A DNA stretch of 64,000 bases from Ophiodon elongatus (taxonomy: Eukaryota; Chordata; Actinopteri; Perciformes; Hexagrammidae), in contig JACSYO010000415.1 of NCBI GenBank assembly GCA_016806645.1, positions 6,383,001 through 6,447,000 of the forward strand, read 5' to 3'. Positions 22,946 through 34,384 of the stretch are shown here, one piece after another; position 1 is the stretch's first letter, and every line of letters begins with the position of its first letter. Both the position numbers and the translations under genes were made by a program. The notes beneath the pieces are model-generated. The model was not told the DNA's origin and did not search any database. It saw only the letters and a list, made by a program, of their open reading frames with translations.

Positions 22946-24866
22946 TTGCAGGTATTTGGTCCGATACCAAAGAATTAGACACAAAAACAAAATTATCAGG
23001 AAAATAACTGTATTTTAGAATTATTAAAATAATGAATTTATTTAACTAAACACCCAATATTGAAATAAATAGAACGAATACAACTGATTGCAAAGGTTTA
23101 GTTGATCCACTATATGTGGACTATATTCATGACACACTCGCCATCTTAGAAAAAAAAAAACACAACTTAAGGAAATAGGCACACTTAAGATGAATGCAGT
23201 GGCTACACAGCTCACCTGGTGCTAATACAGCTCTGCTTAAACACATAGTTGTGTAAAAACAAATGTCTTTAGGTATACTTATTTAATAGTGCTGTTATAC
23301 TTTAAATCTGCACAATAATTGTGTGAAGTTTGGAGATCTTTACCTCTAAACAGTGTGTTATCAGTGAACAGATTCATCGATATGCGTCTTTAAACTGGTC
23401 TTTGCAACTAATTTTTGCCGTATCTTATCAAATGGAACATTTTCAATATTTGAGTTAAACTGTTACCTGTCATGATTTGTAACTTAATTTCATATCTGAC
23501 TCCGCATCACCATCCTCCATCTTCTCCAGGAGCAAACATGCAGTCAAGTAGTCACTGAGGTATGCTGAATTACCAATGAGAGTTTAATCCCTCAAACATT
23601 TGGGGTTAACCCACGTCTGCTGAGGTTACATACTACAGACATGAGTGCGGTGGACCAGTGCACTTTGTCAAGTGGACACCTAACGCTACACTGAGTAATG
23701 ACACAGGCCAGGGAAGAGCAGGAAGAAACCAGAGGGTTTAACTTTCTGTCTCTCGACAGCTGTGGCAGCCTCCATGTTCCACTATGGAAAATATTCATGA
23801 AATCATCATCTTTCTGATACAGCAAACTACACAGCAAACTGCATAGAGTAAACATGTCATACTGTATATTCTATGTCTAAATATCAGATCATGTTGCCCC
23901 TTCAGAGACTCGCTTGTTGAATAAATAAATAGCTCTTGCCCCTTATTGTCCCAAAATGTTTTTTTACAAAGTCAAATCCTAGTGAGAATATTTGACTGTG
24001 TTGTTAAAGGGATCACCTTTATTCCAGCAGAGTGCAACACTAAACTACAACAATGTTTGATTCACACAAATCAAACTTGGCTCTACAATGATTATACATG
24101 TATTATGTATTGCACTTTTAGAGTGACTCACTCACAAAACAGAAACCCAGAGATACATCTGGTGTGAACGGAGAGAGCTGATAACTGGCCTGTGGGCAAG
24201 AGAGTCACCCTCTTTGTGGTTGGAATATTAAAGAGATTATATGAAACTATCTGATGGATCCCTAATTTATTGGAGTTGGAATGACAAGTAAGGTTCTTCT
24301 TCTTCGTCGTCTTCAGTGATCAAACGTTGTCTTCGGAATGCTTTCTTTTTCAACTATCTGCAGCAACGAAGCATCTAATGTATATTAACTTCATTCAAGG
24401 TTAGAAAGTCACAAAGAAAAGCTTAAATTCTGGTAGGAACCAGAAAAGATGCAGTTAAATCTTAATCCCACATATATAGTTTGAGTTAAACTACATACTG
24501 ATTAGATATGTGGACATTGGTAGTTTTTTTTTTTTTATCCCAATGTCCCCCCTAAGGCCTCAAACCCTGAACCCTCAGGAACTTACTGACGTCACCTGTT
24601 AAATGGTTGAGTGTGAGAGACTGTGAGGGCTTGAAATGGTGGAAATTCGAATGGGACAGCACTTTGCTGCAACATCTCACGTTACCATGACAACGTCGAA
24701 AAATATTGTGTACAATTGTGGGTATTTTATACTTTTCACTCCCCGATTTGAACATCTTCCAGATTCTTTCCTCACAAGATGAGATGTAATTTCAAATAAT
24801 CATCTAACTTGTCTTGGTCAAAACAGCTTCAATAACAAAACAAAATGTTTGATGAATACATCTGTG

Positions 24867-24867
<1 letters not shown>

Positions 24868-24903
<36 letters not shown>
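24868..24903. repeat. (TA)n microsatellite
   Basis: Pure alternating AT run of about 36 bp. Confidence 0.95.
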
Positions 24904-24906
<3 letters not shown>

Positions 24907-25896
24907 ACTGCTTGCATTCCTCTGATTTCATGTGTTTTTATGTTCCATCTTTAATCCTTAATGTTTTTTACGTCTCCATGCTTCTATTCGTAACTGTGTG
25001 TTTAACGCCACATTGCTATAAATTGTGGGTAATTCCCTTGGGTAAAGTCTGCATCTAATGCTGACTCACGGAAAGGGTTCAGAAAGGGCTCAAAATGTCT
25101 GCAGGAGAGCCCTCAAACACTCACCGAGTTGACAGTGGGACAGAACTAAACCCTCACAGACTTTGCAGGAGCACGCCTCAAAGGCTGTGAGTCCGTAAGG
25201 GTGGAGCTTGGGATTGGGCCATAACCAAGCCAGATCACTTGCCACAAGTGTGTTTCCCAATCAGTAATCAACAGGCGAGACACTCTTGACACAATTATTC
25301 CCACCAGGTGTGTCAGTTGCCACCAATGCAGACTGAAGATTGAAATCAATGCTGGGAATAAATTATCCTGAAATGAACAAATACTATTTCAAATGCTTAA
25401 CGTTGCCATGTGAAATTCTTGTCCATCCCCTCATCCTGATAAATGGAACTGACGAGGTGTATTCTCTGCAGCACATTCACTGGCTACAGCAAGCTGTAAC
25501 ATTATTTAACTGACTCATACTTTTATTTGTCTAGACATCGTACATGACGTGCCCTTGGCTTGCTGCAACACTCACCACTGCTCGTTCAGGCTTGATCAAG
25601 TTTTCTGTTTGGTCACACGAGGGGGGGGGTGTTACAATCACATTGTTACCAATGGGAAACTAAATATCATGTAATTTTGACAACACTTACAGAAGTGAAC
25701 TGGGATGAGAGGTTTATGAGCGATCAATGTGTTTGAATTGGGGTGCTGTGAGCTAGTTTTGCCTATAGTGTCACAAAATTACAGCTCTGAGATGTTGGGG
25801 TACTGAGGTGATAGCATACCAACAATGGAGTCCAGTTAATGGACTAAGGTTTATTGAAACAAAAGGCAAATTTAGAGCCAATTGGTTTAAAGGTCC

Positions 25897-25897
25897 T

Positions 25898-25923
<26 letters not shown>
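25897..25923. repeat. (CA)n microsatellite
   Basis: Pure CA run of about 13 units, in the spacer between rspo1 and fhl3. Confidence 0.95.
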
Positions 25924-25928
<5 letters not shown>

Positions 25929-28059
25929 TTTTCACTTACTGTTGCTAATTGGGCCTCTGCTCATTTTTCCATTGAGGAATGCTGGGAATTACCTGAGGTC
26001 ACTAATTACAATTACAAAGTTGTCCAAAAAGGTGCAATAACACTCAAAATCAAAACATTGAAATTGATTGTTATTTTTAGTTAACCTCTCAATTTTGACA
26101 TGGCACATGTGTATGATCACATCTCCTTATAGACTGGCCACCTGGAGAGGAAGAATCTGGAAATGTCCTCACAGCAAAGACTGCAAATTGTGACACTGGT
26201 TTGAAAGTGACAGCTCAACTCCTGCTGCCAACCTGAGGGAACAGGACATTATCTATTTGCAGTGAATCTGGTAAATCTGCACAGATACACATGGATTCAG
26301 TTTAAATTAAGTCAATCAAATAATCAAGAAAATGCCTGACGTGGATTAAGCAAGCTATGTTTCTCATATCACTTCAAGCATCAGTTCAATTAGGTTCCAC
26401 ACAGTTGTCATAAATACACAGATACTCTAAAATCAATTTAATCTAAATGTGTAAACGTAGAAGCATTTCAAAGTAAACACCAACGTGATTAGTTATGTAA
26501 GACAGAAGCCATGTATTGCCATAAATGGATGCAAATAATAAGAATTTTCACACTGCAGATCTTTCAAAAAACTTGAAGATTAAAAAATAATTTTATTGCA
26601 TCACCTTCATCTTGGATGTTTAGGATTGAATTCCCTCTGAAACTGTAATTGGTGATTGTGATTTTATGCTGAAAAGTGATCCAGCCAGGTGAGAACAGCA
26701 GAGACATCTGGAATCAATATGGATGGGGTCTGTGCTAATCATCTATCCCTTTTTTATGGACCCATATTTCTATAAAACTTTGGGATCTGAGCCATTAACA
26801 TAATTGTATCAGCCTCACCCTTCTACCACCTTACCTTCTGCTATACTGTACGTTCTAAAACTGTAATTTTTAAAGGCCTGGCAATGTCTTATATTAATTA
26901 GGTAAAGGTTTTTGTTAATCATGTTCATCAAAAGCTGCACCACGCAACATATACATATTGGGCCACAAGCGGTAACTGTATGTTTGACTTGACCCTGAAA
27001 CCCTGAAAACCATTAACATGGTGTCTATATGAACCACAGGCTTTATGTAAATATTTTCTTTATATTTTTACATTCTTTATTTTTTCCTCAAAATACAGCC
27101 TATAGTATGAACCGTGACAATCTGTTATTCAGTTCATACAAGAGAACATAAGTGACGCAAAGGACCCTATAGCGCTAAATAGTACTTGCTACTATTTATG
27201 ATTCTGTGTGTATTTAACAAAAATGTCTAGAATTTGTATATGTTCAGTAAGCAAAACTAAGCTCGTAGTGTCTTGCTTAGGAAGCTAAGTGCCCTTCAGC
27301 AGTAAAGTTAAACTTTGTGATTCAGGCTGATAAGACAAGTTAAATTTTACACACAGTATAAACTTTGACATGTGCAGCTTTGATTAATATAAACGGAGCC
27401 GTGTTTAGTTTGTGAACTGCACCCGGGTCTCTCTGTGGTAAAATTGTAAATGACATCACTGGCAGACAGCCTGACATGTTATATCAACTATAGATGGCCG
27501 AAGAGGTCCGGCTAGGTCTAGAGCCTAAATACAAGTAATGCTGTTTGTTTTTGCATCAAGGGTTGACGTTTTAGTGAAATGTTAAAATTGTGAGCCTAAT
27601 ATCTTTTGTGTGAAGAGACCAACCTCTTGTAAGAGAGTGTGAGACGCAAGCTATGCCAGGATTTGCACACTTCGAGTAAATAGAAAAGCCGTACTTTCTC
27701 AGACATGTTCTGTTTTTCAGGGACTTCTTGGTAAACTTGGGTGACAGCGATAACAAAGACATGGGACGCATTCATTGAGAAAGTGGGTCAGAGGGAACAC
27801 ATTGTTGCCGAGTATCAGAAAGGCCGTGAGACAGGGAGGCAGCTTTCGAAAAGTAATAGTTGTAAAAGTTGAACCTGTGTGCGGAGTGCTTGTACCTTTT
27901 ATGATACAGTTACCTTATGATACATCTCTTTCTCTGACCCTTCCTGCTAGCCGCCACCTCCTTCCAATAAATCCAAAAGGGGGCCGTGTGTGGAGCTGAC
28001 CCCTCCACCCCCCAGTGAAAGTGCCATGGAGCAACTCCAGATGTGAACATCCTCCTTCT

Positions 28060-28575
28060 CTTTCTCCCTCCCACACTCTTTTCTCTCCCACTTCCACCAC
28101 CATTTACCCCCCTCCCCCTTTCCTCCTCCCTCCCCCGTGCAGCTACGAGCTTTCCATTTCCTTTTTTGGTGAAAAAATCTCAAACGCAGGCTGGGAGGAG
28201 GACATTTCGCCAACGCCGGCAGGAGATTGTGTCTGGCGGTCTGTGTGTGTGCTTCATCACGGCAATGAAACAGTCGACTCAGCATAAACAACGGTGTGTT
28301 CTATATATATACACATTCAGGCACAAACACACAGACACACACTTCTACAGATGTGCAGTCACTCTCCCTTTTACTCTGTGTGTGTCTCTCTCTCACTCTC
28401 ACACACACATACAAATATCTTCAACCTACAGACACACACAAACACTTTTTACAGTCTTACACACACACATGGTTTCTCTCTCTAACACTTTCTCACAGAG
28501 TTTTATGTCCTTCCCCCGGTGCACTCACTCACTCACTCTTTCTCTCTCACACACACACACACACACACTCACACT
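28060..28575. repeat. CT- and CA-rich low-complexity tract
   Basis: Starts with CCTCC/CTTTCTCC pyrimidine DNA and passes into interrupted CACACA and CTCTCT runs. It gives rise to several long but meaningless His/Thr/Ser-rich reading frames. Confidence 0.85.
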
Positions 28576-28748
28576 GATCTTTCCTCGAAAGAATTTTTAA
28601 ACACACCAGAAGAGTTTTCTCTGGCTTAGACAGTAAACACAAGTCCACAGAGGGCTACGACCTAAAGCTAAACCAGTAATCGATATTTCACTGGAACCAC
28701 AAATAAACAGAATACAAAAACTGCCCAGGAAAGATCCGTCAGTGTACA

Positions 28749-28754
28749 TTTATT
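28749..28754 (-). terminator. fhl3: poly(A) signal AATAAA for fhl3
   Basis: On the minus strand AATAAA lies about 1.2 kb after the fhl3 stop codon and is followed by T/GT-rich sequence (GCAGTTTTTGTATTCTGTTT). It is the first convincing signal downstream of the stop, but was not checked against transcripts. Confidence 0.5.
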
Positions 28755-29966
28755 GAATAAGACTTCACAAATAAAACTAAACATGTAGTATTTAGCCGTA
28801 TCAATTATCATCTTTCTTTTCTTTTTTTACAGTAAGTTGATACTGTTATCGCCTCAATGTTGTATTTTCCATCTTAAAATGTATTTTTGCCAACTCTGAC
28901 TCACCAGCATCAAAGCTGAAATAATGAAATACAGGTATTTTTTTAATAACTTTTCACATACATGTTAAAAACTAACAATGGAAAACAGAACACTAACAGT
29001 GTTTAGAGCAACAGAATAATTATTGACGCAAATCATGGCATGCATACTCCTGCAATACACAACGGCATTTCATTTCAGCTTCTTTGGGGTTAAATGCTGG
29101 CTCTTTGAGCAACGGTGATAAAAAAAGAAAAGAAAAAAGATTCATTACAACAAATGAAAAAGACAGAAATAAGATGAATATTTATGTGTCATTGCATAGT
29201 TCAACAAAAGCAGATACAGATAACAAAAAAGTGGTCTGTGTGCCATGTTTTTTTTAGTTGTGTTTTAATGTGCACATAACATGGTAGCAAGAGAATATCT
29301 TATCAAAAGTGCAAAGGACTTTAATGATCATAACTACCATAAACTGACTACCTCACTGAAAGCATAATTAGCAAAGCTTTTCCACGTTTTCTCCTTGTTT
29401 TTACTCTCTGCCATATTCTAATTAAAATGCTTAAAACTGCAGTAATAAGAACATTAAAACAGACAAACAGTACCTCCAACATACTTTGAAATACAGACTG
29501 TGAGGTTTACATACTATACTGTAGCAGTGTTCTGCGTCTGCTCCTCAGAGCCTGATCTCTACCTGAAGTGGCAACTATTTTATATAAAATATGACAGATC
29601 TTTTTGCAAAGTGACTCGCATTTTGCGTTTCTTTGGTTCATGACTATTCTTTGGTTCAATAGTACATAACATACTGTATGAGTAATGGTATTCTTAAGGC
29701 ACTCCATAAACTTTGTTGCATAAAATCATTAACTTTTTTGTTAAAGAGGAAATCTTTGTGGTGGTTCATTGAAACAATGCAGCACTAACTCATGGATGAA
29801 AATCAAGGACCACAAGGAACTGATCTCTTTATATACAAACAACCTGAGAGGCAGCATTTGTTAGCCTGCGTTACCTTCCTCGGTAATGACTTTGTGTTCT
29901 TGAAATGCTGTGACGAAGGGTGAACGGGAAGTCAACTGATGGGTGAGGATGTGGTAAATGACTGCT
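28749..29966 (-). other. fhl3: fhl3 3'UTR (inferred)
   Basis: AT-rich non-coding sequence between the fhl3 stop (29967) and the candidate poly(A) signal at 28749. No gene or repeat is recognised in it. Confidence 0.5.
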
Positions 29967-30118
29967 CTATAGGTTGCTGTTGCAGTCACGGCACAGGACC
30001 CTGTCACCATCAGGGAAAAAGCCGGCGCCCACCAGTGAAGCAGAGCACTGGGAGCAGGTGAAGCATGGCTGATGCCACTGGCGTTCCTCAAACGAGATGT
30101 ACTTTCCTCCTCCGAAAC
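29967..30118 (-). CDS. fhl3: fhl3 coding exon 5 (LIM4 and stop)
   Basis: The acceptor TTCTTGTCTCAG precedes the exon, which encodes FGGGKYISFEERQWHQPCFT and ends VLCRDCNSNL with a TAG stop at 29969-29967. The last residues differ from the human end, as expected for a fish ortholog. Confidence 0.94.
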
Positions 30119-33100
30119 CTGAGACAAGAAGAGCAGCGACATCAAACAGTATGTTGAGCTTTAGAGGGCCGACTTTGAATTCAGCAAATCATGCATGCCT
30201 CAAAACATAGCCATTGGGGGGAAAAAAAAAGATTTGGGGATTTTTGTAGTTTGAGTTTAAAAATGTAAAGCTCCCGAATTATTTCTTTGTAATGCTGACA
30301 TCCATGACTAAATAAGCAAAAATCGGAGTTTAAAAAGTTGCGTACAAATGCAGAAACATTTAACCCTAACCCAATATCAAAAGTGCGGTAGCACAAATCC
30401 ATATTATCGTGTAGAACATAGTCATGTCGTCTTGCCTGTGATTGGTTTGCTGCAGGCCTCGCACTTCTTGGCATACAGGCTGCCAAAGCACTTGAGGCAG
30501 TAAGGGCTCTCGTCTCGGGAGGTGAAGTGTTGCCCCGCCAGCTGTGTCTTGCAGCTGGTGCACACAAAACACTCTTTATGCCACGGCTCGTCCCGATAGG
30601 TCACACCACCTTTAGCCAGGGTCTGAAAATGAGAGAGGTCAAAGATCCTTTCAATTCACTTCTAAAATATATTCCCAAGCAAGTTCCTGCAGACGTCACA
30701 AACCCTATTTAGTGCATACGAGCTGTTAAAATCAGGCCATCAGTATAGTGCGCCATCCATCCATCCATCCATCCATCCATCCAATCCCACTCATGTTTGC
30801 ATTTTCTATTTGACTACCACGCAAGGGTCAGTGGGAATTCTTTGATAACCTTACTGACCTTTTTACAGCGTGTGCAGCGCGGGGCGAACTTGTCCTCATA
30901 GCAGGACACGCAGTAGTGTTCATCCTTGTCGGGGATGAAAGACTTTGAGCCAATTGGCTGTTCGCAGCTGTGACAGATGAAGCAGCCCTCGTGCCATGTA
31001 GATCCTGAATACTCCAACTTCCTCGTACCTAGCAGAGAGAAAGAGTGACGACAGGAGGCAGAGAAAGAAAAAGAGAGAGAAGGATGGAAAGATTGAAAGA
31101 GAGCAGGGGGAGACTTAACTTTTTGTGTAGAATGCATCTTTTCCCATCTTTCTTAGGATTGTTATGGCCATTTGGGGTTTTTGGTGGTAATTTTATTGAA
31201 CTATGAAATGATACACTTCAATTGCTTGAAGGCATATAAAACTAATTTTGTTTCTTTAAGATTTATTTCATTTTAAATCATAATACCACAGGCCCCATAC
31301 TTCTTTCCTACTGCTGGAAACTGGCGGCAGGCCGTACAGAAAGGGATAACGCCATTTCTTCTATCCCTTAGCTGTTGAGCTTTTTATTATAATGGTTGGT
31401 TTATTCTATGGTGACGCAGTCATTCGGGTGGAGCCGACATTAAACGCTATCGTTTTACAGCTTCAGGCTGTGTGCTGAAGCTGTGTCTCCAGTCAAAATA
31501 AAAAAAAAAATCCCCTGCAAAAAAACAACCCAAGTTATAAATTTACAGGCTCAAGGATGAAAATATTCACAGTTAGGTATTTGACAAATAGAATAAAACG
31601 GAACAAGCTGAAATGCTAAATAGGTATCATTTTGGGGGTCATTTTAGGTTATTCTAGGCAGGTTAAGCATGCTACCATCTTAGGTCCAATAATTGGTTGG
31701 ACTTTAAGGTGCCATCTGTGTGGACTGAGTCTGGAAACAGGAGTCTGTTCTATTACGGCCCTTGAACCTGAAATGATCTGCAGGCTAGCGAAAATCCATT
31801 CATCTTGCTATCTTTATTTTTAAACACAAACTGTCCTTGGAATAATGCGCGAAACTTTTGTCATGCCTTGTTACCTTTTTTCGTCAATATGTATCTTACG
31901 CTATCTGTGTCTATTGAACCTCTTCAGATGATGAAGATCTTATTCTTGATTTTATCTGGTTCAGTAAAAAAATAAAGAGTCCATTTAAATGGTGTTGGTA
32001 TTAAGTTTCTTCTCTGCTTCCGTCGCCAACATTAACAACTTCAGCTGTTCAACTTAAGCTGTTAAACAAAGAGAAGTGTGTCTGTCTGTTTTGAGGGTGA
32101 ACATGTTTTTGTATCACCGCTAAAAGGGGCTGTTAGTTCTTTTGTTGGAGGAGAGGCAACACTCTCTAGAATTGCTACCAAAGTGCATCTAAAGTTTTGG
32201 TGAAACAGTGATGCTCAAGAGTTTGCAGTGTTGTACAGTGTATTATTAATCCCAGGATATTTCCTAGTTAAGATATGTTTGACCTCATCACTCTAAAACA
32301 TTTTTTTTCCACTCAAGGTGACTCACCTGAGCATAATTTAACACTCTAATGCAAATTTGTGATCTTGATAAGAAAACATAAGATTACCTACATTAAAAAT
32401 TGAGGAGACTGTAAGCGGCTACAGGGGCCCTGGAATAAGTGACTTGCTTATCTCTTGTTATCATCAGTCTGCCAGCAGCCCACTAGCCTTGGGGATCTGG
32501 CTTACAGACAACAAGTCAAGCAGACTGGCAATTACTCTGTCAAATTCAGCCCTGGCTGCTGCTGCTAAATCCTGGACCCTCTGTCTCTTTCTTCTCTCCT
32601 TTTTTTCTAAAACCTCTTTCCTTTCTGTATGTACTTGATCTGTTACTTTATACTTTTTATTTGTCCCTGCTTCCTGGAATTTGTCACATCATCATTTTCC
32701 AAAGCAATTTGCCTGTCTATCTTGAAATTTGAATTTGTATACAACATGGAAAATAAAATGTGGGTCAACGAGACTAATGCTTAGTGGGTGAGTGAAGTAC
32801 CATAATATATGGCACTGTCAAATGCAATATACGGAAGGTATGTCACTCCCCCTTTCATTTTTATTTCATTTTAATCAACTCTCGCTTCTTGGATTATAAA
32901 CTAAGCTAGTTCACGTCCAAAGAAACACGATGTAGTTGGAAAATGAGTCATTCAGAGAGCACAGATGGGATGAGCCTTATATCTCAACACCCACATTTCT
33001 TTATGCACTTATTTCTTGCACCTTTACCTGGCATGACGACTTTGTCGCAGGCCACACACTTGGAGGAGAACTCGTTACAGTAGCAGTCATTGCAGAGCAG

Positions 33101-34384
33101 CGCGTCATCCTGGCTGGTGAAAGGCTCATCTGCCAACGAGCGGTCGCAGCGGAAACAGCGGAAGCAGTGCTCATGATAATGCCGGTCCTCGTAGAAGAGC
33201 TCCTGGCAGGAGAACAAGAGGAGACAACAACAAAAAATGAAATGACCTTAATTATTATCTTGTCTTCCAAATTTGTTTTCATGTTTTACAGTTTCAGAGT
33301 TGAAGCAAACAAGAAAAAGACTGCAAGGTTTAACACCAACAAAGGTTCCTGGTTGGATTGGTGTGGGTCAAACTGGCATATGTAAGATCTGCATAGGCAG
33401 TAGCAAGTACTTGGTTACACTGTGTGTGTACGTGTACAGAATGTAGTGCACTTTTGAGCATGACTTTGTTAAAAACAAAAAAAGTATCACACAGATGTGG
33501 AATTGATTGTCTGAAGGGCACAGAGCCAAGAAAATACTGGCATTATTTTTTCATGAGGGTGTTGATAACTCATTGGCCTCCTTAGCTAAACAAACTGCTA
33601 AGCACTGTAGCATGCCCCTCTCTGTAAACTCCACTAAGCAGCACATGTCAGTCTTAAATGATCCACTTCATGTTAGTGTTTTCCATTAAGGCAAGATTCA
33701 ATTTTAACTTGATTGTGGGGATTAGAGGGAGAACCTCATGCTGCCTTTTTACAATCTTAGACAAAATTAGCCCCGTTGGCTTATGTGGACTTAGTGGAAA
33801 TTGTCTGTATAATTACATGTTAATTTAGCCTTTACTGTGTCTTGCTACTCAAAATATATAGAACACGCCTCATTTAGCATGAATTATGCATCATTAAATG
33901 ACATAACCTCTCTTATAGCGATCCAAGGCAATGTCAAAACATGGTAAAAAATGGCTTAAACCTAATGAGGGCTTTATATTTGTTTCAACTTCTAATATGT
34001 GGCTCATATTGTGGAAAGAATAAGGGCACGTGTGCGGTTCATTCCACTGCATGTATTACAGAAAATGAATGTTACCAGATATAATTAAGTAACATGTCAT
34101 GTTTTTTTCTTTTAATCAAATCTAAAAATGGTGGTGTTGCAATTGGAATTCTGTATAAACTCCACATGTTACTGTTGAGTAGCAGATAGATGATTGCAGG
34201 TCTGATCATGTCAAAAAGGATGCCTTACCCTTGCGTCATGGCCGATCAGCTCTTTGCATTCATCGCATGTGTTTGAGAAGCGGCTGTCGTAACAGGGGAT
34301 GCAGTAGGGACTGTTGTCTGACTGGATGTACTTGCGGCCATACAAGGACTCCTTGCAATTGTCACAGTCAAAACTGTCAGCCAT
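29967..34384 (-). CDS. fhl3: Four and a half LIM domains protein 3, five coding exons
   Basis: LIM-only adaptor of muscle cells that acts at actin/focal sites and as a nuclear cofactor; the family is known for protein-protein docking rather than catalysis. Coding exons, read downward, are 34384-34229, 33202-33028, 31028-30859, 30622-30436 and 30118-29967, together 279 aa (human FHL3 is 280). Residues 7-31 form the half LIM finger. LIM1 ligands are C40, C43, H62, C65, C68, C71, C89 and C92. LIM2 begins C101/C104 with H123, LIM3 C162/C165 with H182, and LIM4 C221/C224 with H245 and ends C272/C275. All ligands are intact. Segments such as GHDAR-ELFYEDRH, VTYRDEPWH, FTSRDE and FVPDGD-like FFPDGDRVLC match FHL3 better than FHL1 or FHL2. 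Intron 4 uses a GC donor. Teleosts can keep two fhl3 copies, so this may be fhl3a or fhl3b. Confidence 0.94.
30119..30435 (-). other. fhl3: fhl3 intron 4, GC-AG type
   Basis: A 317-bp intron with donor AG|GCAAGA and acceptor CTTGTCTCAG. Apart from the GC dinucleotide the donor fits the strong consensus expected at GC-AG introns. Confidence 0.88.
30436..30622 (-). CDS. fhl3: fhl3 coding exon 4 (LIM3, GC donor)
   Basis: The acceptor ATTTTCAG precedes the exon, which encodes TLAKGGVTYRDEPWHKECFV and continues to KCEACSKPIT. It ends ATCACAG|GCAAGAC, a GC splice donor. The reading frame reaches TGA 12 bases into the intron, and no usable GT lies before that stop, so GC is the only donor that keeps LIM4. 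Confidence 0.93.
30752..30782. repeat. (CATC)n microsatellite in fhl3 intron 3
   Basis: About eight CATC units within the 236-bp intron between coding exons 3 and 4. Confidence 0.95.
30859..31028 (-). CDS. fhl3: fhl3 coding exon 3 (LIM2)
   Basis: The acceptor TCTCTGCTAG precedes the exon, which encodes TRKLEYSGSTWHEGCFICHS, then GSKSFIPDKDEHYCVSCYED and RCTRCKK. The donor is AAAAAG|GTCAGT in phase 0. The TRKLEY entry is diagnostic of the FHL family. Confidence 0.95.
31029..33027 (-). other. fhl3: fhl3 intron 2
   Basis: A GT-AG phase 1 intron of 1,999 bp between LIM1- and LIM2-coding exons. AT-rich, with no recognised element and no extra exon. Confidence 0.85.
33028..33202 (-). CDS. fhl3: fhl3 coding exon 2 (LIM1 body)
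   Basis: The acceptor TCCTGCCAG precedes the exon, which encodes ELFYEDRHYHEHCFRCFRCD, then SLADEPFTSQDDALLCNDCY, and ends VVMPG. The donor is CCAG|GTAAAGG in phase 1. The sequence completes the first LIM domain and starts LIM2. Confidence 0.95.
33203..34228 (-). other. fhl3: fhl3 intron 1 (within coding region)
   Basis: A GT-AG phase 0 intron of 1,026 bp. No recognised element inside. Confidence 0.85.
34229..34384 (-). CDS. fhl3: fhl3 coding exon 1 (half LIM and start of LIM1)
   Basis: The ATG at 34384-34382 opens MADSFDCDNCKESLYGRKYI, the family's usual start. The exon ends in GGCCATGACGCAAGG|GTAAGG with a complete codon (R52). It also carries 17 bases of leader (34401-34385) after the acceptor TTCTTTGTTTCAG, so at least one further exon exists upstream. 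Confidence 0.95.

Larger units (their letters stand above)
14864..28748. other. spacer between convergent rspo1 and fhl3
   Basis: About 13.9 kb of AT-rich DNA between the two 3' ends. It contains a near-perfect foldback (15751-15809), CA and TA microsatellites, a dispersed repeat copy (about 22675-22945), CT/CA-rich DNA (28060-28575) and an unexplained open segment on the minus strand (18320-18534). The many short frames show no recognisable domain, and I find no gene that I would defend. Confidence 0.55.

Noticed and set aside
28043..28600. 185-residue plus-strand frame
   Set aside because: Low-complexity CT/CA DNA; no domain, no splice context and composition typical of repeat-driven frames.
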